Below, one piece after another: positions 1 to 15,605 of a stretch of DNA of 64,000 nucleotides. The translations under genes and the position numbers were made by a program. The first letter of the stretch is position 1, and every line of letters starts with the position of its first letter. The stretch spans positions 22,749,177 to 22,813,176 of the forward strand of contig NC_079224.1 in the NCBI RefSeq assembly GCF_029633865.1, in the 5' to 3' direction. A model generated the notes under the pieces. It saw only the letters and a list, made by a program, of their open reading frames with translations. It was not told where the DNA came from and searched no databases. This stretch comes from Lampris incognitus. Lineage: Eukaryota; Chordata; Actinopteri; Lampriformes; Lampridae.

Positions 1-216
1 CTTTACCCTCATGGTGGGAAGTAGCATGTTATCTAATACAACTTCTCTCATAACGTCCCCATTACCTTCCACCACATCACCGCTATCTGTAACAGATATG
101 TCCGTTTTTAAGATGTTCCATATCCCACAACATAACCAAAACATCGACAGCTCAGTTGCATTGTGGGTAATATGTGAATGAACCTCGGAGCAGAAACACT
201 AGTAGAATTCGCCACA
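1..216 (-). repeat. Gypsy-1 3' LTR, truncated by window edge
   Basis: Matches 5333-5551 nearly base for base, including the stretch around CATGGTGGGAAGTAGCATG. It differs mainly near position 180-205, where this copy reads GAACCTCGGAGCAG and the other LTR has a short CACTAGT-containing duplication. It ends in GCCACA at 216, directly followed by the polypurine tract. Confidence 0.9.
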
Positions 217-1682
217 CTGCCCCCTTCCTTGAAAGACCAACGTCCCGTTGGCCTAACCCAAATCCCATGTCGATGGGTCCATCCACCATGGGGGTTTCTC
301 CGCCGAGCACCTCTCCCATCCAGGGCTGCTCCTTGTCGCGGGCTGCTGATAGATGACGGGGGCGGCTCTGCATCCGCTGGGTCTGAGCCCCCACCTTCGA
401 CGTCACCGCTGTTTCTATTCGTGGCCAGGGAGGTTGGCTCTGATCCAATAGTGTCCTTACCCCCTCCCTGGACCCCGGTAGCCTGGTTTACAGAGGAGGA
501 GGAGTCTGGCACCCCACCTCCTCCCACCGCACTTTGAGTCCCAGCTGGGTCGCTGTCCCGGTTTAAGTAAGGTGCGAGGCAATCTTGGTGAAGGATGACT
601 ATCCGAGGGCGGCTGTGGAGCTTCACTCTATAGGTAACCTCTGAGATCCTCTTCAGGACGAGGCAGGGCCCTTCCCAGTTGCTGTCCAGCTTTGGGGACC
701 GTCCATTCTTTCGCCGTGGGTTGTACACCCATACGTTGTCCCCCTGCTGGTACGCTTTGCGGTGGAAACGTACATCATAGGCTCTCTTCTGCCTTTCCCC
801 TGCAGAGGCCATATTCTCTCGAGCCAGCTGATGAGTAGCCTCCATCCGGTCCTGTAGTGCGTCTACATAGTCCTGGCGGCCCTCGTACTGGTGGTTTTGG
901 CGGCTTGCCAAAGACCAGATCCACAGGCGTCCGTAGCTCCCTACCAAGCATTAGTGCGGCTAGGATGCACTCCGTGGACTCCTGAATGCCATGAGTACCA
1001 GGGGCAGATGGCGGTCCCAATCCTTTTGAGGCCTTGCCGTGAGCATGGCTAGTTGTGTGACCAAGGTCCGATTGAACCGCTCAACCAGGCCATCACTTTG
1101 AGGGTGTAGGGGAGTGGTCCTGGTCTTCCGTACCCCAAGGCGCCGACACATCTCCCCAAACACCTGGGATTCGAAATTGCGTCCCTGGTCACTGTGCAAC
1201 TCTTCTGGCACCCCAAACCAGGTGAACATCCCCTCAATGAGGCAGTCTACCACCGTGGCTGTAGATTGGTCAGGGATGGCATAGGCCTCGGGCCACTTGG
1301 TAAAATAATCCATCACTGTGAGAATGTAACAATTACCATCTTCTGTCATGGGGAATGGCCCAACCACATCCACCCCAACTTTTTCCATGGGCGCCCGCAC
1401 CCTGTATTACTGCAGGGGGGCATGGGATTGCCCCACTGGCCCCTTCTTTGCATTGCAGGTGTTGCAGTTACGGCAGAACCGCTCCACGTCTCGCCGGCAC
1501 CTCCCCCAGTAGAATCTTTCCTGCAGCCGCCGCAGAGTTTTGGTAATGCCGAAGTGTCCCACTCCAGGGGGGCCATGTACTGTGCTTAACACTTGTTGTT
1601 GTAATGCATGGGGAACAACTAGTTGCCAGGTACTGCCTCCTCTCCTTGGCTCTTCCCCACACGCGATAGAGGCAGCCCTCAT
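108..1682 (-). pseudogene. Gypsy-1 integrase region, broken
   Basis: The minus-strand translation shows, in order, an H-H-C-C zinc-binding head (HGPPGVGH then CRNCNTC, near 1540-1440) and the integrase core. The core holds the first acidic residue in DVVGPFP, the second in HSDQGRNFES and the Glu in HPQSDGLVERFN. A C-terminal segment follows with typical chromodomain-free Gypsy sequence (GDNVWVYNPRRK). A TAA stop at 1407-1409 separates head and core in the same frame, and a frame change near 950 separates core and C-terminus. The catalytic residues remain but the reading frame is lost. Confidence 0.85.
217..235 (-). other. Gypsy-1 polypurine tract
   Basis: Read on the minus strand this is a purine run (AAGGAAGGGGG then CAG) immediately next to the 3' LTR, the expected position for plus-strand DNA priming. 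Confidence 0.7.
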
Positions 1683-3840
1683 GAAGCATGAGTGAATTCC
1701 ACTGTCCCAGCAACGCCTTGGTGGTGGGGGAGTGGGGACCTGCCATCTCTCTACTTGGGACCTCTTTATGTGCTAGCCAACGTATCACGGGGCCCAGGTG
1801 GCTATCCCGACGTTGGAGTTCCCCTATCTCTGTTGATGACATCTCCTCCAGTGGCGCACTTGGGACCACAAGTGTCCGCACTGTAACCCGATTCACCCGT
1901 TGCTGTTCTCGAGTCTTCAACCGGCTACAATGGCGGCAGGCCTGATCCGAACAGGGGCATCTGGAGAAAGCATCAGCATTGTTATGTCGGCTGCCTCTTC
2001 GGTGCTCCATGGTGAAGGTAAATCCCTGCAAGGCCTCTATGCATCTGGCTACCTGCCCTTCTCGTTCTTTGAAGCTAAGCAGCCAGCGGAGCGATGCATG
2101 GTCCGTCCTCAGTAGGAAGTCCTTTCCATACAGGTAAGGCTTAAAATGCCTTACGGCCTGTACTACTGCCAGGAGTTCTCTCCGAGTCACACAGTAGTTC
2201 CTTTCTTCCTTACTCAAGGCTCTACTGTAATAGGCCACCACTCTTTCCCCTTCCCCACTGGGCTGCGACAGGACTGCTCCCACCCCTACATCACTGGCAT
2301 CAGTGTCAAGTATGAATGGTCGCTGCCTGTCTGGGAGGGCTAGCGCTGGTGCTTGGGTCAATGCTTTCCAGAGCATCTGAAAGGAGCTCTCACATGCTTC
2401 AGTCCAGTGAAACCGTCGTCCCTTCTCGGTGAGCTGGTGGAGCGGACGGGCTTTGTCTGCAAAGGCGCGCACGAACCGATGGTAATATGATGCCAGTCCC
2501 AGAAAACTCCTCACCTCCTTTCCTGAGGTGGGCGTTGGCCAATCTCTGACTGTAGTGACCTTGTCATTGTCTGTGGACACACCTCCGGGCCCCACCACAT
2601 GTCCAAGGAACCTTGTCTCCCACTGCAGTAGATTGCATTTCCTCGGCTTGAGTCGTAGGTTGGCTGCCTTGATGCGTTCGAGCACCAGTCGGAGGTTGGA
2701 GAGGGCCTCAGTAAATGTAGCTGCATGCACCAGGAGGTCATCCAGGTACACCAGGCAGGCAGAGCGAGGGATGGGGCCAAGGACACGCTCCATGAGGTGT
2801 TCAAATGTGGCCGGGCTATTACATAAGCCAAATGGCATGACTGTGAACTGCCAGAGTCCTCGGCCAATGGTGAACGCAGTCTTTGCCCGGGATTCTTGAG
2901 CCATCTCTACCTGCCAGTACCCACTTGTTAAATCCAGGGAGCTGAACCATTGGGAACCCGCCACACAGTCCAGAGCTTCGTCGATGCGGGGGAGTGGGTA
3001 CGAGTCTTTCCGGGTCAGGTTGTTTAGTCGCCGATAGTCCACACAAAATCGGAAGGAGCCATCCTTCTTGGTAACCAGCACAGCAGGGGACGCCCACCGG
3101 CTATCGGAGGGTTCAGTGATCCCTGCAGCTGCAATCTCCTGGATCTTTGCTTCTGCCTCTTGACATTTTATCAGAGGGAGACGGCGAGCTCTCTGGCAGA
3201 CTGGGTCCGCATTACCAGTGTCAATGTGGTGCTGTACAAGATTGGTGCGGCCACACTCCAGATCACTCGAAGCGAAGAGGTGTCTGTTCTCTATCAGCAG
3301 GTTCCGTACCTGCGCCCCCTCTTCTTGGCTCAAACCCTCCATGCACTTTTGGGCCAGTTCTTCCAGTGCAGAGGCCGTTTCTGGTGATGTACCTTCCCAT
3401 GGCCCTGAAGCCAAGCACAAGATCCGTGGTCCACTTTTATTGCCCCCCGCATTGCTGCTTACAGTAATGGCATTCAGCACTTGGTTGCCCACCTCCAGCT
3501 GTGGACCAGCCGCCCGTGCCACTGCACCAATGGCTCTCAAGGCATCCAGTCCAAGGATACAGCTCTCTCGTATGTCTGCTAGCTAAAAGTCTTGCTGTAC
3601 CTCCATTTCTCCCATCTTAAGGGTCAGTTTACTTCTACCCTCCATTCTAGCACACTGACCTGTAACTGTCTCCATCTTTACTTCTGTCAGCATTCACTGT
3701 ACTTCTTCTCCTAGGACCCCTGGTCTCACCAAGCTGATGGTGGATCCGGTGTCGAACAGGGCAATGCAGGTATTGCCATTCAGCTGACAGGAGACATGGA
3801 GGCTGAAGCCAGCGCCAATCCGTCCAACGACTCTGGGATT
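1468..3840 (-). pseudogene. Gypsy-1 protease, reverse transcriptase and RNase H
   Basis: A long minus-strand frame (3540 to 1468) carries RT and RNase H. RT motifs seen include FCVDYRRLN, the catalytic YLDDLLVHA and FLGLASYYHRF. RNase H is marked by LDTDASDVGVGAVLSQ and YSRALSKEERNY. Upstream, at about 3730-3775 in another frame, the protease active-site sequence LFDTGSTIS is intact. A frameshift therefore separates protease from RT. This copy preserves the RT domain better than its other genes. Confidence 0.88.
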
Positions 3841-5077
3841 ATTTCTCCGGGGGGAGGTTGTGTGGACCGGCCAATCCCCCTCTAGGCCGACCCTTGGTCG
3901 TTTCCCGGTTCAGAAGAGGCGACGACTTGGGTGACAGGCCTCCATACTCGTTGGTAAAAGCGTCTGTTTGTCTTCTGACACTGCATTCTTTGGTGCCCTG
4001 GTTTCCCACAGCCCCAGCACAGAAATGTCTCTGCTTGTCGTGTTGCCTGGACGGATGTGCGTGGCCTCCTTCACTTTCCTGCAGTGCCCGCACATGATGG
4101 TGCAGTGTTGGGGCCACTCCTTTTTCCGCTATAATGGCCTCCACCTCCTCTGCCCTATGCAGCGCCTCTTCAATGGTGGGTGGCTTTGCCAGCCGCACCT
4201 GTTGCCTGAGGTGAGGTGGCTGTAAAGCCCGTAGGAAGGAATCCAGGGCAAGGCATTGGATGGCAGATTGGGGTATATCAGGATACGCACAGCTCACCAG
4301 GCGTTGAATGTCAGCCACCAGGTTACCCAACTTCTCCTGGCCTTGTCTCTGTCTTGAATGGAGTTGATCCCGAAGGCTAACCAGCGATTGGGTGTTGCCA
4401 AACCGGCGACCCAGGGCAGTGGTTAGCGCCCCCAGTGATATCTTTCAAGCCGCCAGGTCTAGGAGTGCCTGCCTTGCTTCTCCCTCCAGGGCTGCGGCTA
4501 GGTTGACTACTTGTTGATTTTCTGTCCATCTCATCACCCTAGCAATCAGGTTGAACTGAGCAAGAAATCCTTCCCAGCTGGAGCTCCCGTCGTAGCGCCC
4601 CAACTTTACCGAGGAAGTGTTTGGGCTTGGTCAGGGGTCAGTACAGTTGGTGAGTCTTGTTCTGGAACCATATCTGCAAGGTGTGTTCCACTCTCCAGTA
4701 GTGGCGAATGGGGCAGTGTGTAACTTGGGTTGAAGTTCCCTCTCAGTAGATCGTGTCCAGCTTGCTGCTGCTGCTACTGTTGTTTCCCCCTGGTGACATA
4801 CTCTCCAGTCGTGCCCAACTTGCTCCTGATGGCCGCCGCTGGTGGCTCTCTCTCCACGGGTCATGTCCAACTTGCTTCTGGTGGCTTCCCCATGGCTTGA
4901 AGCGCCGGCTGTTTTTCGTCGCACAGTCGGGGCAGGCCGCGGCGGGGACTCCTCAACGGACTCGCTCTGAAAGAGAAGAATTTTTCCATTTCCTTGGGAC
5001 TCCGCCCCTCGGACATTACCCAGTGCATCTACCGCACCCAGGGGTGGGCACGGGTCTCCCCCTCCCTGAGACCGCAC
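3839..5077 (-). pseudogene. Gypsy-1 gag, broken
   Basis: Two minus-strand frames (about 5077-4631 and 4330-3839) cover gag. A single CCHC zinc knuckle (CWGCGKPGHQRMQC) is readable near 4020-3980, but only in a frame different from the upstream capsid-like part (ALDSFLRALQPPHLRQQVRLA), so a frameshift lies just before the knuckle. There is no intact gag frame. Confidence 0.75.
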
Positions 5078-5161
5078 TACGCTACTCCCATCAGGCAGAA
5101 AGAGCAGTCCTCTGATCTCCTTTTCGAGGAGAAGCGACTTCTTTGCGGTCCAAAGAAGTCC

Positions 5162-5179
5162 ATCCCACTCCTGACACCA
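5162..5179 (-). other. Gypsy-1 primer-binding site, tRNA-Leu type
   Basis: On the minus strand TGGTGTCAGGAGTGGGAT follows the 5' LTR after one base. Its complement ends in CCCACTCCTGACA plus CCA, which is the 3' end of vertebrate tRNA-Leu(CAG) as I recall it. The match is full length over 18 nt. Confidence 0.8.
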
Positions 5180-5180
5180 A

Positions 5181-5551
5181 TGTGACGCGGTTAAACAATG
5201 GATTTCTTAGACACCCTTTCAGAGTTAACAAGTAAGCTTTTAATGACCGCAAGTCAAAACAGACACAAGTTTGTATGGACCTTATCTCCACCCTTTTCTT
5301 GGCCACCGAAGTGACCCTATCTATTTGCCTACTCTTTACCCTCATGGTGGGAAGTAGCATGTTATCTAATACAACTTCTCTCATAACGTCCCCATTACCT
5401 TCCACCACATCACCGCTATCTGTAACAGATATGTCCGTTTTTAACATGTTCCATATCCTACAACATAACCAAAGCAGCGACAGCTCAGTTGCATTGTGGG
5501 TAATATGTGAATGACACTAGTCACTAGAATTCAGTAGTAGAATTCGCCACA
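5181..5551 (-). repeat. Gypsy-1 5' LTR
   Basis: Complete 371-bp LTR bounded by TGTGACG at the left and CGCCACA at the right, a short imperfect inverted terminal repeat. It adjoins the primer-binding site at 5162-5179. Confidence 0.88.
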
Positions 5552-6208
5552 ATATGATGAAATGAAATGGGGGGGAGACAAACTAAATGTATTCTTGATA
5601 GACATGCAAAACTACATCAACACCATTCATTTATGTAAAAACAAAAAAGCAATTCAAACTGTTCATATTTTTGAGAAGTGCAATTTAACATTTGAATAAT
5701 GGTACCCCTGTGTTCAATGTTAAGTTTATTGTATTCTTATTGTAATGTATTGTATGTTTGTTCTTTGTCATTTAAATAAATAAACGTATTTTAAAAATAA
5801 AAAATTTAACAAGCAAATAAAAAAATAAAAATAATTAAACAAATAAATAAGATTAGAGTATTCAAAAATGGGGCCCTGTTAAATTTCTCTCATCTAAAGT
5901 TGTGTGCAATCCCCCCATCAAACTCAAGGACATACCATGGAACTGGAATCTGACCACCACACACCAGACAGTTTATGTTTGATTTGGCAGTCATCCCAAT
6001 GCAGAGACCACTCTGAGGGGGGTGCATAATACCCCCCCCCCCCACATGACCCAGGAGTCAGGACGATGATCGTGGTGTTTACCTTGGGTTTGTTGACCAG
6101 TTTAAAGTACAAGATATATACGCCACTGGGTACATGGGCTCTTTCTCGCTCCCGTACCCTTGACTAATTGGCAAAACTGATACCTGTCCAACACCTGCTG
6201 TATCGCTC
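5552..6208. other. Intergenic region upstream of ahsg
   Basis: About 650 bp without a gene. It holds an A-rich stretch (about 5775-5850) that looks like an old retrotransposon tail and a C10 run near 6032. Just before the ahsg start codon there is a TATA-like string (GATATATAC, 6113-6121) and a FOXA-type TGTTTAC (6076-6082). Either could belong to a liver promoter but neither is proven. Confidence 0.5.
6076..6121 (+). promoter_or_regulatory. Possible ahsg core promoter
   Basis: TGTTTAC, the FOXA/HNF3 core, lies about 37 bp upstream of a TATA-like GATATATAC. The TATA-like string lies about 90 bp before the ATG. The spacing suits a liver-expressed secreted-protein gene. The motifs are short and would occur by chance fairly often. 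Confidence 0.3.
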
Positions 6209-10255
<4,047 letters not shown>

Positions 10256-10497
10256 GTGTTCAAGTCCCTTTTCGAAGACTATCTGCTTGCAGTGTTTTAG
10301 TGACAGTTGTTTTCATGTAAATCCACTCTGGCCCAGATTTGGAACTTTGGCCTGTAGTTGGTAGATAAATGTACAAACACTATAAACCTGTCAAGGAGAT
10401 ATGTTATCAAATTTCCATGGGTCATTTTTGGTACAAACCAAGTGTTGATAAGGTATGTTAGGAAATACTCTGCTAAGCAATTGTTTAAATTTATGAT

Positions 10498-10503
10498 AAT
10501 AAA
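10498..10503 (+). terminator. ahsg polyadenylation signal
   Basis: Canonical AATAAA 243 bp after the stop codon, in an AT-rich 3' UTR. Confidence 0.7.
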
Positions 10504-11732
10504 GATTTGAAACATATACCACTGTCTCACATCAAAGCTCTTGTATTTTGGATTATTCTCATGCACTGTAAAATAGGCAAATGCAAATGCCTTGTCTCTA
10601 CAAGTGGGTTTGGTACATCTTGATTTCAGAACATTTTATTATTCTGGACCACACAAGACCTTTAACCTTTACAATGATAATCCATTGGCACAAAATTTTC
10701 AATGAACTAGTCAGTACCACAGTTCACAGAATCATTCATGCCTTTGCTTTGAGGGTGATTGAGAAATAGAACTGGAAGCTGGACAAGTGCCATGGTTTGC
10801 AGATTCTGTTTACTATCGCCTTCACCTTTATGCACCCAGTGACACCGAAGCTACCAAACATCCGCTGACGCAAATAACAGCCTTCCACTTAGACGGCTCA
10901 GGCAATTTTGGACAATGTCATTGTTTGCAGTTTATACAACAGTAGAAATTATTTCCCATCGTTGATTCGGCAGGGTGGAACACAGCAAATGTAACAGAAT
11001 GCATGGATCTTACAGAAAGACACACGTTCACTAAGCCTGTGAGTGACAGCTAATAAAAAAAACACAATTCAAACATTCCAATAACATGCTCAAGAAAGTT
11101 TGAGATTATGTACAAACATTAATAACGCCAATACATGTGCAATCAGTAAAAGGGAATGAGCAGCACGTTTTACCTCAAATTCTCGGGATTTCAAGGCAGC
11201 ATGTCAATTTCAAGGCATGCATGATAAATTATCGAAGTACAATTAGAATTACAACCAATAATTTCAGGAGATGGGTGTGAATAGATTCTACTTCAATATT
11301 AAACATCATAAAGTATGTCTCAAGGTTGCACTAATGTTAAGGTTGCATTAGATAAAGAGGTAAATGCAAAGAGCTTGTTTACATGAACAGGTCAAATGTT
11401 CATGACGTGCTAGTTCTGGAGTTCATGGCAACTAAAAGCATGAACTAAAAGCAAACACTACGAGGACAATGTACTTTTAGCAACATTTGTTTGGAAAAGC
11501 GGATATTGCTAATAAAAAGTACTAACAATGTAAACAGTTCATTTTGAAACTTGACAAAGAAAATCATGGCTGTTGGCCATCAGTGTGTTAAGGTCACAAG
11601 AGGAAAGTCGACAACCTTCCACCTCCCAGAATTTTAACATGCCAACAGGACTCTGCACCAATTCTTCTCCTGGACAGCTCTAAGCAAACAAGTTTCAGTA
11701 TTTTCTTTTTTCAAAAAACAAATCTCATAGAA
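10504..11732. other. Intergenic region downstream of ahsg
   Basis: No gene is assigned. A 60-codon plus-strand open frame (10763-10945, no ATG; contains VPWFADSVYYRLHLYAPSD) looks unlike random AT-rich sequence but is not recognised. The rest is AT-rich and without obvious repeats. Confidence 0.4.
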
Positions 11733-12580
11733 TGCCCAAAAGATAAACAGAGCACAAGACACAGGAAGGAAATTTCTATTGTTTATTCGGAATAAAATGG
11801 TGATAACCGTCCTTGCTTCTGATCACAATGATTTCTCTGGGTGGGCTGATATACAAGTCCTGTAGGAGGAGGGAAAAACACAGTAGCTCATGCAATTGTA
11901 ATGAAATTTGCTGCATACTATTCACTGTGTGGTTTTATGCTGAGTCCTATCTCATGCACGAGATTCCTGAAGGGTGTAGTTGAAATTCAAGGGGCCTTTT
12001 GGGCTCAGTACCCAAAGCACTATGCAAGTGTGTTGCTGAAATTATAAAGGTGGTTCTGATTTTGAGGGTATTTGCAAGTCACTCAGAGATGGCTGCGCTT
12101 CCAGGTAGCATAGCGGTCTATTCCATTGCTTACCAACATGGGGAACATCGGTTCGAATCCCCGTATTACCTCCTACTTGGTCAAGCGTCCCTACAGAGGT
12201 GTCTTGAGTTTTTGAAGAGTTGTTAGGTTCACTGGCTAGTGGCTTGTCATAAGGACATAGTAGCTACCTGAGCATCTTGAAGCATGTAGCAGGGGATCAC
12301 TGGATCAAATGTGTCACTTGAATACATCTGGGCTTTTCAGATTTACTGAATTCTTTGGGTGGGTGGGGGGCTGGTTTTCCTTGACTGCCACTTCCTCTTG
12401 TCACTGGGGAGCTGGTAGTTGACTATGCTGTAAACTTGGAACATGCTCAACTTGGGGTTTATAAGGCCACTTAGGATGTGATTTGCAAGGCACAAGATGA
12501 GGTTGCATCGGTAGGTTTATCAGCATAACTGACTGGTGGTGCAACAAGTTTACCATCTGGTGGCTGGAGATGTTGTTGCA
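11733..12580 (-). pseudogene. Decayed 3' copy of the ZP-N/proline-rich gene
   Basis: Minus-strand sequence that matches the last exon and 3' UTR of the gene at 44408-51710. Shared strings include GCACAAGACACA, TTTCTCTGGGTGGG, GGCCTTTTGGGCTCA, GAAGAGTTGTT, CTTGAAGCATGTAG and TTGACTATGCTGTAAAC. Matches run in order against about 44240-45540, with deletions, and stop before the proline repeats. No open frame remains, and a family A SINE interrupts it. It is a partial duplicate in the same orientation as the parent, about 32 kb away. The missing repeats and 5' exons suggest truncation or a partial duplication. No introns occur in this part of the parent, so retrocopy and DNA duplication cannot be told apart. 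Confidence 0.85.
12094..12197 (+). mobile_element. SINE family A fragment inside pseudogene
   Basis: tRNA-like head only (AGCATAGCGGTCTATTCCAT, then GGTTCGAATCC B box) and the CCCTACAGAG segment. It splits the ZP-N pseudogene, so it inserted after or during decay. Confidence 0.75.
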
Positions 12581-12861
12581 TTACTAGCAGCCATCTCAAC
12601 TGCTCGAAGAAAGGATCGGATTTTCCAGGGAGATTTGAGCGATTATTCAGGGAGATGCAAGCTAGTGCTATCAAACACTAGCCAGCAACTGCTACCACAT
12701 ATAAAACCAAAAAATACTCAAATAATCTTGATATTTCTAATCAAGACAATCATGGACAGCCGTTTTATCATTTATTTATTGTAAGGCAATAGTCACTAAA
12801 ATTAGACACTAGTTCTTAATCATCAAACACCGGTCACTATTCTGACTGTCACTAGTCACTA

Positions 12862-14312
12862 CTATAAAGCTTTTGATATCATCGACCATGAACTGCTACT
12901 TATAAAACTAGCTGCTTTCAGCTTCAAACTCTCAGCTACTGACTGGATGAAAAACTACCTATTCAACAGACAACAATGTGTCACGTTTAATGGAACTTTA
13001 TCAGTAATAAGACACTACTCAAGGAAGTTGTCTTGGGCCTCTATTATACTTGGTATTTGTAAACAATAAGTCACATATTCAAAAAAATGCTCGCATTGCA
13101 ATTTACGCAGATGACACTACAATATATGCTTACACAAGGAATGCCACAGACCTGAGCAGTCTACTTCAAGATGAGTTAATGCAGATTTCTGAATGGGTCA
13201 TTGAAAATAAGCTGAAACTGAATATATCCAAAACAGAATGTCTTGTTATTTGCTCAAAGCATGCTCGAAGAAAGGAACACAGACTATGTATTTCTTTGCG
13301 AGGTGCTGATATTGAACAAGTTAAGGAGGCCAGATTGCTGGGGGTTACAATAGATGAAATACTCTCATGGGCTACTCACATTAATAATATTGTAACAAAA
13401 TGAGCAGAAGTATGTATTTCAATACTTCTGCTCATTTTTGTTAGGGAGTGCCTACTTTCTAACTAACACAACTACTAAGCAAGTCATACAATCTGTAATA
13501 TTGTTACATCTTGACTACGGCCCAGCAATCTGGTCAAATATATCTAAATAAGAACTAAATAAAATCCAGTTTGCCCAAAATAAAGCTGCGAGACTCGCTC
13601 TGCATTGCTCAATTAAAAACACTGTTGAAAGAATGCATAATGAATTGTCATGGATGAGAGTCAATGAGAGACTAGCTTGTAGCCTGATTCTGTTTATGAA
13701 AAACATTTATACACTACGTAAACATGTTTGCCTCTCTTCTCAGCTGTAGCTTACTAGTGATGGTCATGGCTATGGCACTAGATATGCCTTGAGGGGTCAT
13801 TTCACCTTGATTAAACCCAGAACTGATGTCTTAAAAAAGATTGTTATGTACAGGGCAATTACCTCCTAGAATGGACTTCTGCAACATTTGGTTTCAATTA
13901 CCAGCAGAGTTGGATTCAAGAAGAGGCTGAGAGAATATGTAATGCAGAGAGAAATTGTTTTAGATTAGATCTAATTTTTATGTCTGTTTACTATATTCTG
14001 TGGTTATGAGTTATGTCTGCTTTATTCTAATTATTTTTTTCTCATTTACGGTAATTGTTTTTTGTTTTTGTCTAATTGGGTATGTTGGGTATATAATTTT
14101 GTGTAGTGCTCAAAGCTGTTTGATAAGTTTAGTTTTGTATGATGTTTCTGGTTATTGCTGTTATATTGATATATGTTCTGTTTTTGCTTGTTGACTTTTT
14201 AAATTGTAACTGTTGTATTGTTTGACCCCAGAAAGAACAGTTGCTGCCGAGGCAGTGATTAATGGGGATCTGAAACATACAAACAAACAAACAAATAAAT
14301 AAATAAATAAAG
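12862..14312 (+). mobile_element. Non-LTR retrotransposon, 3' half, decayed
   Basis: The plus-strand translation gives reverse-transcriptase motifs in pieces: AFDIIDHELL near 12870, a degenerate GSCLGPLLYLVFVNN near 13035, and the catalytic YADDTTIYAYT (frame 13050-13403), followed by LLGVTID. Further on come LDYGPAIWS and the ARLALHCSIK region. The 3' end is CAAACAAACAAA then AAATAAATAAA, a simple tail usual for L2/CR1-like elements. Frameshifts and stops abolish coding. The 5' part, including any endonuclease, is absent. Confidence 0.8.
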
Positions 14313-14332
14313 TATCTCGTTCCTGAAAATTA

Positions 14333-14450
14333 GAGGTACCACTTTACAATAAGAGTACTCTTATAAAGGATTTATAAATGGCTCATAATTAGGTTGTAAA
14401 CACTTTATAAATCATTAATAAACAGTTATGAACAAGTTATAACCCAGTTT
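14333..14450 (+). mobile_element. MITE end fragment
   Basis: Begins GGTACCACTTTACAATAAG, followed by tandem TTTATAAAT-type strings. It resembles the ends of common fish hAT-like MITEs and the element at 14955, but no second terminus was found. Confidence 0.4.
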
Positions 14451-14954
14451 TCACACATTGATGCAGGCTAACTATTTGGCAAGATCAAGTTACAGCTTCA
14501 CTTTTTATCTATCTATTCTGTTAAATTTCAAATTTTGCTATTTGCTAGCAGATCTTGCTAGTTGCTACCTACCATGTAACCAATGAGAGATGAGGCTTAA
14601 CAGTGCAGATAAATGTGGGCTAACTATTTGGCAAGCAACAGGTCAAGCACTAGTTCCTCATTTGATCATGACCAGTCACTTTTCTTTTACCAGTAACAAT
14701 AAACACTCGTTATTTTATTTTATTTACAAGTAGCTAACTTAAAAAGCAGTGGTCACTACTATACTATCTTTTTTTAGCAACTAGTAACTTCATAATAGCG
14801 ACTAGTGTTTAAAAAAATAAATACTAATGTTTAATTTTTAGTAATTAGTGCCTAAACAGCCAATAGTCCACAAGCTAAATGCAACCCACCGTTAAAAAAA
14901 TGGCTGAGGTGATTAGACACTAGTCACTAAAAATTGAGCGCTAGTGTTCATTTT

Positions 14955-15605
14955 GGTAACAATTTATAACTACACAGATAAAGCATTAGTAACTACTGGT
15001 TATTTTCTTGCCCGGTGCGGGATTCGATACCAGTGTACTGCACCACAAGGCGACATCACTAACCGCTCGGCTAAAGGGTCAGGCCCGTTAGGTAGGGACT
15101 AACGTGTCTTATTAGTAGTTTACATTTGTAAAGAAGTTGTGAAGCATTTGTAAAGCATTTGTAAAGCAAGACATGCACCAATGGTTACTATGTGTTAATT
15201 GGTGTTTATGAATATTTATTAATACTGCAATTCATGATTAATTTGGGTATTCACTAGTTGTTAGTTAAGTATTTTCTATGACCTCACCTAAAGTGAGGAC
15301 TACAAAGCATTTGCAAATGAGACTGAAAGGCCAGTAGTACCTTGAGACTCACAAAGCTCTAAAGGATCTTATAATTCTTTAGAGTGTAAGTACATAAAGT
15401 GTAAGTACATGATTAACAAACTATTTAGATGTAGATTTGTGCGTGAATTAATCATGAATTGCAGTATTAATAAATATTTATAAAACATATATTAACACGC
15501 TAACCATTGGTGCATGTCTTGCTTTACAAATGCTTTACAAATGATGAATTCAGTGGTTACTAATACTTAACTAATGCTTAATTTGTGTAGTTATAAAGTG
15601 TTACC
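14955..15605. mobile_element. Foldback hAT-like MITE with long inverted repeats
   Basis: Left end GGTAACAATTTATAACTACA and right end (inverted) GGTAACACTTTATAACTACA start long inverted arms. The arms continue into AAGCAAGACATGCACCAATGG (15160s), mirrored near 15510-15530, around a central loop of about 200 bp. The 8-bp flanks TTCATTTT and TTTATTTT match at seven positions, the target duplication size of hAT elements. There is no coding capacity. The left arm carries an insertion (15003-15105) that the right arm lacks. Confidence 0.75.
15003..15105 (-). mobile_element. tRNA-like SINE head inside the MITE
   Basis: The minus strand reads TAGCCGAGCGGTTAGTGATG (A box region) and GGTATCGAATCCC (B box), then CACCGGGC. 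It is present only in the left MITE arm, so it is a later insertion. It is too degenerate in stem pairing to call a functional tRNA gene. Confidence 0.55.

Larger units (their letters stand above)
1..5551 (-). mobile_element. Gypsy-1: Ty3/Gypsy LTR retrotransposon, decayed
   Basis: Minus-strand LTR retrotransposon with order LTR, primer-binding site, gag, protease, RT, RNase H, integrase, polypurine tract, LTR. The right LTR (5181-5551) is complete. The left copy (1-216) matches its distal part and starts abruptly at the window edge, so about 150 bp of that LTR lie outside. LTR ends are TGTGGCG and CGTCACA in element orientation. The coding part has several frameshifts and stops, so the copy is not autonomous. 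The pol order RT-RNase H-integrase is the Ty3/Gypsy order. The target duplication cannot be checked because one flank is missing. Confidence 0.92.

Noticed and set aside
3147-3586. Plus-strand open frames inside Gypsy-1
   Set aside because: Shadows of the minus-strand pol gene; no motifs.
15003-15105. Functional tRNA gene
   Set aside because: A and B boxes are present, but the acceptor and anticodon stems do not pair well and it sits inside a MITE arm, so a SINE head is more likely.
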